A stretch of DNA of 44,388 nucleotides, taken from NCBI GenBank assembly GCA_026129915.1, contig JAHCHD010000024.1, forward strand, positions 1 to 44,388, written 5' to 3'. The translations under genes and the position numbers were made by a program. Origin of the DNA: Bryobacterales bacterium. GTDB taxonomy: Bacteria; Acidobacteriota; Terriglobia; Bryobacterales; Bryobacteraceae. This document shows, one piece after another, positions 16,901-24,396 of the stretch (within the stretch, counting starts at the first letter, position 1; each line of letters begins with the position of its first letter). The notes beneath the pieces were generated by a model. It saw only the letters and a list, made by a program, of their open reading frames with translations. It was not told the origin of the DNA and did no database searches.

Positions 16901-17420
16901 CGTCCGCTGTCACCGGAGGGCGCGAACGCAATGGCAACAACGTCGTGAATCCACGCATGAAGCCAATGCGCCAGGATCCAGTAGCAAATGCGGGAAACGA
17001 CCCATTTGCCTCACTGGATGCGCTGAAGCTTTCAATCATTGCAGACCTGACATCATAGTCTTGCCCATTCACATTCCAGATTTCACAGTCCAGACGCTTG
17101 TCCGCAATACTTACCTGGACGCGGACTAGGGCATGCTGACGCGCGGTCATATCAAGGCTACAGCTTCCACCTTTTCGATGGACAATGAGCATCGTGGAGT
17201 TGCTGTAGGCGGTAATCTGAAAATCAAAGAAGCTCAACCAAACGATGTTTTGTGTTTGGGACGGGGTCATCCAGCCGTGAATCTGAAACTCCAGCCGCAA
17301 GTTCGCGTCGCTCGGCACCTTCGTCGCAGTGATGCCTCTGCTAAGCGAAGGATGAGAGTGAATTGACTGCCCTCCACTGACAATCAAAGGGAAAATCAAC
17401 AAAAGTAACCAACGCTTCAT
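13959..17420 (-). CDS. Large secreted mosaic protein of unknown function
   Basis: 1,153 residues. ATG 17420 has GGAAGG four bases upstream; the TTG just before it is not needed. A signal peptide (MKRWLLLLIFPLIVSGG) leads into a beta-rich, LamG-like N-terminal half with DWKFDGNGADASGHGRTA near 180-197 and an Ig/PKD-like stretch near 235-305. Beta modules with the pattern T.TVTGTGT.F...FCGG...SC.SDTEL occur near 377-460 and 472-555, and looser copies near 725-835 and 840-895. Two helical regions (about 575-705 and 900-1020) are rich in Trp, Tyr and His, for example ARWMAERWWQNPSQLL and STYPHYYAALAAQF, like alpha-toroid glycan-active enzymes, but no catalytic motif was identified. A carbohydrate-binding or degrading surface protein is an inference. 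It ends 52 bases from the convergent O-antigen-ligase-like gene. Confidence 0.75.
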   Translation of the reverse strand: MKRWLLLLIFPLIVSGGQSIHSHPSLSRGITATKVPSDANLRLEFQIHGWMTPSQTQNIVWLSFFDFQITAYSNSTMLIVHRKGGSCSLDMTARQHALVRVQVSIADKRLDCEIWNVNGQDYDVRSAMIESFSASSEANGSFPAFATGSWRIGFMRGFTTLLPLRSRPPVTADVGNFFDWKFDGNGADASGHGRTASTNGASFSPTPMQGVFSLPGRPDTPSWAPFRPLRAGFPNTLVSKSYSLADVSSGVTCVWQQISGPSKLNWIGRFTCNPTVSGAVFGSYIFRLRATDAAGNDNSSDIEIGAVAYDDNGVVIYPDPRLKRILGEQKVMTLNSWERADERQVVMTRTNFNTYSLNGGSLDTDIVYPTVNGVSRSGKVLVSTATTTVTGTGTSFLSVFCGGRAGPAIPGAFIAPSFPLTGLYWRNRWREIPVASCVSDTELIRGGYDHGSITQPVEWRTSGLYRHTQEGVTGTVYINVASPRALLGVGTNFLALCGGSPGSPTIADAVNVFADGYTLTRGISACVSNTELTLTADWPETSIGSPGVPWGYRKAGDAGEWRAYNSTGNNVNFYGVDLAHYSLYYRSGWSKARDAARWMAERWWQNPSQLLAGRNLQMAGGILLHAIDTEYTSNNVDRTKFWEVLYRQVESRVGTDATDLYDHRESTYPHYYAALAAQFDPNETRRADLRSKLATSYKNIYGPRQLPNGNYRATIFSSPTRHSERWFAVTNGSATVTKQGGTDIPADFCGDPATFYTAGTLTITKGSTAAVGTGTDWTGFASRVILIRGTLDGQPYSQLNRFTATATTATSGTLRYPWPGDTITNYRIQAAMTVSLSDYAAMGTISVNASNAVTDGTVQNVLDGWHWCTVDSATQLTLDRPFTGTTGYRRLTRGIPGSSNTFFMSGIVAMAMFEAAKALETTHETESNGYYASALALMSYIESGMAPYGGGALPYYDSQMDICKPISSIPNGCDQGSSTGVLRDYATELVRAFTMAYEHHPTTHNRDRVNVLMSSLYGGSAAWAKPIPQLSDGLEVSMFVNYNFNAASRWKNTGQAYGQGCANCWEGAREGGVAPEVQRPVLIPFVLDEIPQATLFRVITFYPSGRTASVQCTASPCEILVDARQGDHWILKQYLSANGELVAEAARELLQVQ
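14736..16292 (-). repeat. Repeated beta modules inside the large secreted protein
   Basis: Within the 1,153-residue protein, about four modules of 55-110 residues share a GTGT.F/W turn, a CGG or CGD turn, and an S.T.LTL strand followed by an aromatic turn. Two are adjacent (about 15756-16292) and two follow a helical insertion (about 14736-15248). Sequence identity between copies is low, so this is protein-level duplication rather than a DNA repeat. Confidence 0.5.
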
Positions 17421-17764
17421 CAAACCTTCCTCGCTCCCTGCTGAGCCAGCCGCAAGCCCTGCTCAGACGAAAAGTTTAGCCCACACAAGCGCTTCCGAGC
17501 AGGGAACAGACACAAAGATCACCGACGGTATGCTTGTTTGCCGATGCCTGAAGTGAGCCTATCCGTTTCTGTAACATCTGCGCTTAGGATAGTAAACAAA
17601 TGGCGATTTGGCGTACATTATTGAAAATGCCTCGCCGGGCACCGTCGCTTGGTTGGCGCCTGGAGCCGTGTACACATTGCCTGAACAGACGTAAAATGCA
17701 CGGCACGTTCCGTTCTATGTCCGCTACCCCGGCTCGCAGACTGGTTCTGAATAAGATCCAGCCC
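17421..17764. other. Intergenic gap with an inverted repeat
   Basis: About 340 bases lie between two minus-strand genes. No gene is supported. An 8-bp inverted repeat (CCCTGCTC at 17457-17464, GAGCAGGG at 17497-17504) lies 37-84 bases upstream of the large secreted protein, with a further related GCAGGG copy nearer the start codon. It encloses a possible -10 (TAAACT on the minus strand), so an operator or leader hairpin is possible. Confidence 0.4.
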
Positions 17765-19255
17765 TTAAGGGTGCATCACGCTCCAGGCGTAGGTGTTGGC
17801 GGCGTCTTTAGCGCAGACAAGGAGCGTATCAGCTTCGTTGGCAGCGCCTTCAGAAAACCAGAGCTTACCCCGAAGAGGTGCCTCGCAATCCGGTCTTGAA
17901 TCGCCCCCCGCGATGGCTGGAACACTCGACACCATTCGAAAGTTCACGCCGTCGTACCAAAGCGGTAGCAGCCCACCTGCCCGAAAATCGCCCAATGCCG
18001 GATCTCTGATTCCGTCACTTCGCTTAACGGCAATCGCACCTAGTCCGTCGACATCCAGAGTAACGGCACCCCCGGTAGACTCCACGTCCGGGATCCAGTG
18101 GAGGATCTGCCCCTTCGAATAGGCACTAAGGTTAGGATTCAGAGAGCAGGCAAAGCTTTGCCCCACGGTTTCCGCCGAAACACAAAGAACCGATGAGCCG
18201 GATTGGTATTCGGCACGCAGCAACACCTGCCGGGGCAGGAAATCCGTCACGCGAAAACTTGAGCCGTCGTACCACAACAGATAGAGTTCGCCATCCAGCA
18301 ACTCGTTTTCGCCTGGATCCGCCACTCCGTTCGCCAGCTTCAACGGCTGTGGGGGGAGGTTATCGACGGTGATCGTGGTTGGTCCACCCGCGCTACTCAC
18401 GTCCGGTCGCCAATGCAGCATCATCCCAGGAGAGTAGACACCGAGTGCAGGAGTGAGGGAGCAAGTGTATGCGGAACCCGATCCGTTGTCAGAAGCGCAG
18501 TACGCGGTGGCGCCGGACTGAGATGCGGCAACCGCGAGGTAGTTCTCCAGCCATGGCCCTTCGAACACCCGGAACACGTTTCCGTCATACCAGAGAGGAT
18601 ATAGCCGGCCGGCACGGAAATCTCCTGGACGTGGATCCGCAGAGCCGTCGCCCAGTTTGACAGGTTTAGGTCCAAGCAGGTCCACTTCCAAGGTTGGTGG
18701 AACCGCCGTATTGGTGAGGTCTGGCCGCCAGTGAAGCACCATACCGGTTCTCAGTTCGCCCAATAGCGGTTGCATCGCACACGTGTATACAGTCGACGAC
18801 CCACTCGCCGAGGCACACAGCAGCGTCTCGCCAGACTGGTTCCGCGCGTTCGTCATTAATACGGCTGTGTCCACGGATTGCTGCACGTTCAACTGTGAGG
18901 GCATTACGGTCACAACTTGGCTCAGCCCAGCCCCTGGCACAAAGTTGATGGAAGGTTTAATTCCTGCCATCACCCCATCGCTTAGCACGGTAATATTGGC
19001 TTGGCCGCCGCTTCCCTGCGGGGCCCATTCCCCATCCTGGTGGCAAACGTGAATATTTGAGCCTGCCGGTGCTGTTGTCAAGAAGAACAACTCGTTCACC
19101 GTACACGTCAGTGGGAGACTCGCTCCCGAGCGCAACGGCTTTGCAAAGGGTGGAGCGAGAAACTCCGTACCTTTGCTCTGGCGTTGGATATCGACGCGGG
19201 TTTGCCCGGCTACGGCAACCGCCATCACAAAAGCGATCAGACAGAGTCTTCGCAT
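17765..19255 (-). CDS. Secreted protein with three phage-tail-like beta repeats
   Basis: 496 residues; ATG 19255 has GGAAG nine bases upstream and opens a signal peptide (MRRLCLIAFVMAVAVAG). Near residues 86-128 is a segment (ITVLSDGVMAGIKPSINFVP) like those in phage virion proteins. Three repeats of about 92 residues follow (140-232, 246-337, 350-442), each running Q-S-G, a C.S...Y.C pair that could form a disulfide, LHWRPD, a T..VD.L strand, DG.ADP and LWYDG..FRV. The last 45 residues (RGKLWFSEGAANEADTLLVC) form a separate end domain that I associate with other acidobacterial exported proteins. Repeats of this sort build trimeric tail fibres, so an extracellular fibre or adhesin is inferred; no enzyme motif is present. 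It is divergent from the zinc-ribbon gene at 19494. Confidence 0.7.
   Translation of the reverse strand: MRRLCLIAFVMAVAVAGQTRVDIQRQSKGTEFLAPPFAKPLRSGASLPLTCTVNELFFLTTAPAGSNIHVCHQDGEWAPQGSGGQANITVLSDGVMAGIKPSINFVPGAGLSQVVTVMPSQLNVQQSVDTAVLMTNARNQSGETLLCASASGSSTVYTCAMQPLLGELRTGMVLHWRPDLTNTAVPPTLEVDLLGPKPVKLGDGSADPRPGDFRAGRLYPLWYDGNVFRVFEGPWLENYLAVAASQSGATAYCASDNGSGSAYTCSLTPALGVYSPGMMLHWRPDVSSAGGPTTITVDNLPPQPLKLANGVADPGENELLDGELYLLWYDGSSFRVTDFLPRQVLLRAEYQSGSSVLCVSAETVGQSFACSLNPNLSAYSKGQILHWIPDVESTGGAVTLDVDGLGAIAVKRSDGIRDPALGDFRAGGLLPLWYDGVNFRMVSSVPAIAGGDSRPDCEAPLRGKLWFSEGAANEADTLLVCAKDAANTYAWSVMHP
17930..18838 (-). repeat. Triple tandem protein repeat, about 92 residues per unit
   Basis: Units are encoded at about 18560-18838, 18245-18520 and 17930-18208. 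Shared blocks are LHW.PD, a VD.L strand, DG..DP and LWYDG..FR. The copies have diverged at the DNA level, so the duplication is old and no recent recombination is evident. Confidence 0.7.
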
Positions 19256-19481
19256 GTGTGCCATCTTCCTTCCGGTCTCCCTTGAAGTTTCAACCTCGCA
19301 CCGTCGGGTGGTGCGGGATGAGTGGAATGGGAGTCTGTTGCGATTCATGTCTCGTGAAACTGCGAGGCGGAGAACTCCGCGCCGCGACGCGCCTCAAGAC
19401 GCACAAATGTACTGGCCGGCGGTTGACAACCACGCGTGAAGAATCTGTAAATGCCTGTATTTATAAAGACAACTGTGATTG

Positions 19482-19487
19482 TATGAT
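19482..19487 (+). promoter_or_regulatory. Possible -10 box for a leaderless transcript
   Basis: TATGAT matches five of six consensus bases and sits so that transcription would start at or next to the GTG at 19494. No good -35 box is present 16-18 bases upstream. The surrounding 50 bases are unusually AT-rich for this window. Confidence 0.35.
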
Positions 19488-19493
19488 ATAAAC

Positions 19494-20132
19494 GTGCACC
19501 AAATTAAGGATGCTCAGGCCCGACTGACAGTGATTCGGGCGCGCTGGCCTGAAGGACCTTCCTGTCCTCATTGCGAAGCAGGTGTGCGTGTCTATGGGCT
19601 TCGCTCCATGGGCAGCCCTGCCGATAGCGGTAGTTCGGATTCAGAGAACCCGATGCCGGTCCCGGAGAAGTTCAAGTGTGCTGTTTGCCGCCGCGTGTTT
19701 TCGGTAACCCGCGGAACTGCGTTGAACGGCACCAAGCTGTCGTTGGCGGACTGGCTTCAGGCCATCGACGGCCTTTGCGCGGCGCCAAGGGGGCTTTCCG
19801 CCGCAGAACTTAGCCATATTCTTGGCATTACGCGGAAGTCAGCCCTGCTGGTTTTGCGTCGGATCCACCGGGCTCGCAGTATGCCTGCATTGCGGAGTCC
19901 TTGGTCAAAAGCACTGCGCATCGTCGTGCGGTCACCCGCTTCCACTCTGAACTCGGATCTCCGCCGCCAAGCCCAAGCGCTCCTGGAGGACCTGCGTTTT
20001 GCCGAACGCTTGCCGCAGGAAAGGTTGCTGGACCACAGAATCCCCGCGTCCGCGTCCGCCTTCCGCGTTACCTTGTGGCCGCTTTCCCCTGAAATGGCCC
20101 TGCACGGACTGCTGAACGCGAGAGAAACTTGA
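19494..20132 (+). CDS. Zinc-ribbon/HTH protein derived from an IS1595-type transposase, without catalytic domain
   Basis: About 212 residues from the GTG at 19494. The N-terminus carries CPHC (Cys24, 27) and CAVC (Cys62, 65), a zinc ribbon, followed by RRVFSVTRGTALNGTKLSLADW and a helix-turn-helix (GLSAAELSHILGITRKSALLVLRRI, residues 100-124). This order and wording match the N-terminal part of IS1595-family transposases. The expected DDE nuclease domain is absent: residues 130-212 are unrelated, Arg- and Ala-rich. No terminal inverted repeats were seen, so it is not an intact element. The ORF is uninterrupted, which favours a domesticated DNA-binding regulator over a decaying fragment. TATGAT at 19482-19487 lies six bases before the GTG and no ribosome site is visible, so a leaderless transcript is possible. 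It is divergent from the tail-repeat gene, a likely target. Confidence 0.7.
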   Translation: MHQIKDAQARLTVIRARWPEGPSCPHCEAGVRVYGLRSMGSPADSGSSDSENPMPVPEKFKCAVCRRVFSVTRGTALNGTKLSLADWLQAIDGLCAAPRGLSAAELSHILGITRKSALLVLRRIHRARSMPALRSPWSKALRIVVRSPASTLNSDLRRQAQALLEDLRFAERLPQERLLDHRIPASASAFRVTLWPLSPEMALHGLLNARET

Positions 20133-20259
20133 AGATGTCGCCCATGGCTGGGAGACCAATTCCAACAATCGGTACGTCCGAATGTAGCAGTCTCCATCTC
20201 GCCCAAGGGACTGTGATAGCTTGACCATCAGTTAGCCAATCCCCATCCATGAGGTCGTC

Positions 20260-21606
20260 ATGAAGCGCCGCAACTTGTTTCAACTCGCAGGGTCCCTGGC
20301 CGCTGGCACAGTGCTCGGGCAGCGCGAGGCGCATGCCCAAGCCCAAGCCGCCCGCGCCGCAAGAGCACTGCCCTCTCCCATCATTCGCGATATCCAGGTG
20401 ATCGAGACCGCACCGCAGGGCCTGCGACTGGTGGTGGTGAAAGTGATCACAGACCAGGATGGCCTATACGGATATGGTTGCGGAACTTTCACGCAGCGGG
20501 CAGACCTGGTGAAGCCCGCAGTAGAGCGCTATCTGAAGCCCCTCCTAGTAGGGCGTCCGGCTGATCGCATCGACGACACCTGGCAGATGGCGTACAACGG
20601 CAGCTACTGGCGCAATGGACCCGTGCTGAACAACGCCATTAGCGGAGTGGATATGGCGCTCTGGGACGTCAAGGGCCGCCAGTGTGGACTTCCCGTGTAC
20701 CAGTTGTTGGGCGGCAAGATGCGGGAGGCAGCGGATTGCTACGGCCATGCTTCCGGGGGAAACATCGAACAGGTGATCGACAGCGCGAAACAATGGATGG
20801 CCCGTGGATTTCGGCACGTGCGCATGCAAGTGGGCGTGTCGGGAATGGCTGGCTATGGTTCCGGGGCTGGTGCCGCGGATGTGGCCAAACTCCACAACGA
20901 CCGCGTCTATGAACCTGCTTTCTACATGCGTGCCACCCTCGATATGTTTGAGAAGGCGCGCCAGGAACTCGGCATGGAAGTGGAACTGCTCCACGACGTC
21001 CATGAGCGGATCTCCCCCACACAGGCCCTGCAATTCTGCAAGGACATGGAACGCTTCAAGCTGTTCTTCCTGGAGGATCCGCTCTCGCCTGAGGACATCG
21101 CTTGGTTCCGGCTGATCCGGCAGCAATGCACCACACCCATTTCAATGGGTGAGCTGTTCAATAGTCCGCATGAGTGGAACCCTCTGATTGCCGAGCGGCT
21201 GATCGATTACATCCGCGTGCATGTGTCGCAAGCCGGCGGGCTGACGCCGTGCCGCAAGATGGCTGCGATGGGTGAGCTGTTTGGCGTGAAGACGGCATGG
21301 CACGGGCCGGGCGATGTAAGCCCCATTGGCCACGCCTGCAACGTGGCGCTTGACCTGGCCTGCTACAACTTCGGGGTGCAGGAATACTCGGCATTCGGCG
21401 AGCGCACGCAGGAAGTGTTCAGCAACTGTCCCCGCATGGAGAACGGCTATCTCTATGCGAACGAAGCACCCGGCTGGGGCATCGAGGTGAACGAGACGGC
21501 TGCCGCCAAGTACCCCTTTGGCAGCTTTGAGCAGGGCGAACGCAAGGATCTGAACGGAGGCTGGGGCGTCATCCGCCGCCGCGACGGTACGGTCATTAAG
21601 CAGTAG
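20260..21606 (+). CDS. Exported enolase-superfamily sugar-acid dehydratase (ManD/RspA-like)
   Basis: 448 residues. The N-terminus MKRRNLFQLAGSLAAGTVLG has a twin-arginine signal, so the folded enzyme is probably exported, unlike the cytoplasmic homologues. The remainder fits the mannonate-dehydratase/RspA group: N-terminal capping domain, then the barrel with Asp246 and His248 (LLHDVHER), Glu272 (FFLEDPL), Glu298 (SMGELF) and the catalytic His348 (AWHGPGDVSP). Asp/Glu/Glu bind magnesium and the reaction is loss of water from mannonate or gluconate. The family includes both efficient and nearly inactive members, so the substrate is not fixed. The ATG at 20260 begins the Tat motif. The gene precedes the sigma/anti-sigma/receptor genes by about 100 bases and probably belongs to the same sugar-use block. 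Confidence 0.88.
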   Translation: MKRRNLFQLAGSLAAGTVLGQREAHAQAQAARAARALPSPIIRDIQVIETAPQGLRLVVVKVITDQDGLYGYGCGTFTQRADLVKPAVERYLKPLLVGRPADRIDDTWQMAYNGSYWRNGPVLNNAISGVDMALWDVKGRQCGLPVYQLLGGKMREAADCYGHASGGNIEQVIDSAKQWMARGFRHVRMQVGVSGMAGYGSGAGAADVAKLHNDRVYEPAFYMRATLDMFEKARQELGMEVELLHDVHERISPTQALQFCKDMERFKLFFLEDPLSPEDIAWFRLIRQQCTTPISMGELFNSPHEWNPLIAERLIDYIRVHVSQAGGLTPCRKMAAMGELFGVKTAWHGPGDVSPIGHACNVALDLACYNFGVQEYSAFGERTQEVFSNCPRMENGYLYANEAPGWGIEVNETAAAKYPFGSFEQGERKDLNGGWGVIRRRDGTVIKQ

Positions 21607-21664
21607 GTGGCTGGGTGCGCTTCGTTAGCCGAAGATTTTTTCGCTACTTGTGGCCAAGACTGGC

Positions 21665-21692
21665 TTGAGATCGTACTTAGTGTGTGTAGTCT
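21665..21692 (+). promoter_or_regulatory. Weak putative promoter for the ECF sigma operon
   Basis: TTGAGA (21665-21670) and TAGTCT (21687-21692) are 16 bases apart, 17 bases before the chosen ATG of the sigma factor. The match is moderate. Confidence 0.3.
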
Positions 21693-21708
21693 TCTGCCAA
21701 CAGAGCAT

Positions 21709-22299
21709 ATGCGGCACCTGGCAGCCGCGCCCTTTAATGTGAACGAGAAATCCGCAACCCGTTGTGTCGATCAGCTTTTCGCTGAATGGTACCGGCATCT
21801 GCTGCGGTATGCCTTGCGCCTGGCCGGCTCGTTGCCAATGGCTGAGGATTTCGTCCAGGAAGCATTTGTAAGCTACTACCGGGCGCTTGTGGCTGATCGC
21901 ACGGTGGAGTGTCCCAAAGCCTACACAATCGCGGCGGTTCGTCATCAGGCGCAACGTGTCTGGGCGGCCCAGAGGGAAGGGCGCATTCCTGCTTCTGTGG
22001 ACGATGTGACGGTTTCACTTGTGGCTCCACCCGCTGACGAAGTGTCGCTGATCTGGGACAACTTACAGCGACTCTTTACCCAACTGAGTCCGCGCGAGGC
22101 AGAGGTGATCCTGCTGCGCGCTGAGTCTCTTACCTATAGCGAAATTGCCAAGGAACTTGGGATCGCCACCACCTCAGTTGGCACGCTGCTGGCCCGTGCG
22201 ATCGCGAAACTGAAGGCTGCGGCAACGCCGGCAGACACGGCTTCCACCGCAGCTCTGTCTGCCGCCGAGCATACAAAAGCGGAGGATGGAGAACGGTGA
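21709..22299 (+). CDS. ECF-type RNA polymerase sigma factor
   Basis: 196 residues with the two domains of an extracytoplasmic-function sigma factor. Region 2 is LFAEWYRHLLRYALRLAGS followed by MAEDFVQEAFVSYYRAL, which binds core polymerase and the -10 element. After a variable linker comes region 4: LSPREAEVILLRAESLTYSE, then AKELGIATTSVGTLLARAIAKLK, the helix-turn-helix that reads the -35 element. Region 1 and region 3 are absent, as usual. The ATG at 21709 is preferred over the GTG at 21607, whose extra 34 residues are not sigma-like, though no strong ribosome site marks it. The stop overlaps the start of the anti-sigma gene by one base (TGATG), so the pair is made in fixed ratio. Its likely target is the TonB receptor operon downstream. 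Confidence 0.9.
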   Translation: MRHLAAAPFNVNEKSATRCVDQLFAEWYRHLLRYALRLAGSLPMAEDFVQEAFVSYYRALVADRTVECPKAYTIAAVRHQAQRVWAAQREGRIPASVDDVTVSLVAPPADEVSLIWDNLQRLFTQLSPREAEVILLRAESLTYSEIAKELGIATTSVGTLLARAIAKLKAAATPADTASTAALSAAEHTKAEDGER

Positions 22300-24311
22300 T
22301 GAAGCCGATCCAGCATCCCAGCTCCGCCGAGTTAATCGCGTATCTGGACGGCGAGTGCGACCGCGCAGTGCAGGTAGTGATGCAGCGCCATTTGCAGCAG
22401 TGCTGGAAATGCCGAAGCCGCGCCGCGGAGATGGAGCGTACAATCTCCGGAATCGTGGCCGAGATCCAGAAGCCTACCTGGCCTGCTGATGAACACGAGA
22501 CACTGGCCAGGGAGCGGTTGGCTGCCAGGTTGCGCAAGCAGGGGAGCGAGCATCGGGAAGCACCCGGCGCGTGGGCTCTTTCCCGTTGGCTTCCGCGCGT
22601 TCCGAAAATCCATTCTGTTCGCTATGCCGCGATGGTAGGCTTCGCCGCCATCCTCATGTACTGGACGGTGGGTGCCCCGCTAGAAACATTGTGGACCGCG
22701 GCCGAGATTGTAGAAGTTCCCCATGCAGCCCGCACCGCGATGAACCTGCGCTTCGCTGGTTGGGAGAATGCCGAGTGGCTACGCCGGGCGGAAACCGGCG
22801 CATGGAGAGGCTCTCATCGCATTCGCACCTCAGCATCCACAAGTGCTGCCGCTGATCGCGTCACCGTTCTGGAGTCGATGAACAACGGCGGCGCCGGGGA
22901 CTACCATTTGCGCTTGGTTTCTGAGCGTGGAGCAGTTCAACTCGCAGCCTGGCAGCCAGGACCTGACCCTCGATTTGCATACGTTTATAGCCAGCGGAAG
23001 TGGGGGAGGCTTGCACAGTTCAGTAGGGGATCTGGTGGCGCTGCGTTCGGCAGCATTCCCGCCCTTGGCGACGGGTTCCCGGAGGAAATGCAAGACGACG
23101 CCGTTTTCCCATGGGTTCAGGCATTGGTCTTCCACGGCCACATGCCCACCCGGCGCTTAGCGGAGCTGGCGCAACTGCCAGGAAGCCGCGTGGAGAATAG
23201 GTTGCTAGAGGGTCGCTCTTGGGCTTGTGTGCATTATCAGCAGGATGGTAGGCAGATTACCGATTGCCTGGAGGGGGATGCCCAGACAGGAGACATCCTG
23301 CGTGAACGCCTTCGCATCCAAACCAAAGAAGCTGGCGGCAGTGAGCGCTTTCTGGACGTAGAGATCAGCTGGGCACCCGCTCGGGCAATCCCAGCCTCGG
23401 CGCTGTATGAAGAGGACTTTCTGCCGTCCGGATTGCGGACCCTGGATCTCGCACGAGCGCAGAGGCGCAGGCCGATCGAACCGCTTCAAGGCGCCTCGGA
23501 AGATGCCCGAAGGCATGTGCTCGCTGCTGCCCTTGATGCGGAGGAGGCGCTGCTGGTGCTTGCGGCTGTCTCGGGTCCCGAACTCGATCTGGACCTGAGG
23601 ATTGTGGAGGACGCCGTAGTTGTCGAAGGCAGAGTGGCGACGGCAGAGCAGTATCAATCACTGAGGGAAACGGTTCTGCCGCTGGCTTCGAATTCCGCCT
23701 ATCTGCGATTCAACCTGCAGGTTGCTGAGACTGCCCCGCTGCCTCCGCCGGGAGGGAGTGCGCAGACCGATGTTTCCGGTCCTGCGAATCCCCCAGCTAC
23801 TGCTGCGCTCGCTCTGGTCCGTCCATCTATGTCGAAGGAGGAGGTGCGCGATTTCTGCAACCGTGCAGTCAGGCTTTCGGGGGAAGTGGTGCGAAGCGCG
23901 CGCCACATGGCTTCTGCAGCGATGCGCTACAGCCCCATGGATGAGGCCATCTTGCTGAGGCACGATCGTCAGCGCCTCGCGGAGATCCGGCTCCGATACG
24001 ACCGGCAATTCCGGCTGGCCCTTGGCGACTTCCATCAGTTCCTCGTCCAGGCTGGTCTTGATGAGCAGAGCTCCGGCTCAATCGGAACTCCAGCGCCGCA
24101 GGGGTCTGCAAGTTCAGCGGAAGCACCTGCGCTGTACGAGGCCGCCCGCGCACTGCATGCTAACGTGTTGCGCGAATTCGCGGTTGGGCATCCGCCGAAT
24201 GACAACCCGCCCCACGAGGTGAGTGCAATCGCTACCCAGGTACGCTCGTTGCTCCGCGCCAATCTGCCAATGAGTACGAAGCGCGACGATCACGTATCTT
24301 CGGGCCGGTGA
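22299..24311 (+). CDS. Membrane zinc-finger anti-sigma factor with a very long extracytoplasmic part
   Basis: 670 residues. The first 45 contain an anti-sigma zinc finger: His31, Cys35 and Cys38 in RHLQQCWKC after the helix SSAELIAYLDGECDRA. A single transmembrane helix lies near 108-126 (YAAMVGFAAILMYWTVG). Some 540 residues follow outside, far more than the 60-150 of most such proteins. Part near 425-478 (LDLRIVEDAVVVEGRVATAE) resembles a BON-like fold; a helical region follows to the end. It should hold the sigma factor at the membrane until an outer signal releases it. The start ATG 22299 has GGAG seven bases upstream; GTG 22296 is an alternative. The start overlaps the sigma stop. What the extracytoplasmic part senses is unknown. 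Confidence 0.82.
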   Translation: MKPIQHPSSAELIAYLDGECDRAVQVVMQRHLQQCWKCRSRAAEMERTISGIVAEIQKPTWPADEHETLARERLAARLRKQGSEHREAPGAWALSRWLPRVPKIHSVRYAAMVGFAAILMYWTVGAPLETLWTAAEIVEVPHAARTAMNLRFAGWENAEWLRRAETGAWRGSHRIRTSASTSAAADRVTVLESMNNGGAGDYHLRLVSERGAVQLAAWQPGPDPRFAYVYSQRKWGRLAQFSRGSGGAAFGSIPALGDGFPEEMQDDAVFPWVQALVFHGHMPTRRLAELAQLPGSRVENRLLEGRSWACVHYQQDGRQITDCLEGDAQTGDILRERLRIQTKEAGGSERFLDVEISWAPARAIPASALYEEDFLPSGLRTLDLARAQRRRPIEPLQGASEDARRHVLAAALDAEEALLVLAAVSGPELDLDLRIVEDAVVVEGRVATAEQYQSLRETVLPLASNSAYLRFNLQVAETAPLPPPGGSAQTDVSGPANPPATAALALVRPSMSKEEVRDFCNRAVRLSGEVVRSARHMASAAMRYSPMDEAILLRHDRQRLAEIRLRYDRQFRLALGDFHQFLVQAGLDEQSSGSIGTPAPQGSASSAEAPALYEAARALHANVLREFAVGHPPNDNPPHEVSAIATQVRSLLRANLPMSTKRDDHVSSGR

Positions 24312-24396
24312 CATTTTTCTTCTGACCTTGTGGACAAAACGGCACCTTTCCACCACTGATTCCTACAACAAGATCCTGTTTGGAGGTAGTCGTCTC

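Noticed and set aside
19256..20259. Complete IS1595-type insertion sequence
   Set aside because: No DDE domain, no terminal inverted repeats and no target duplication could be seen.
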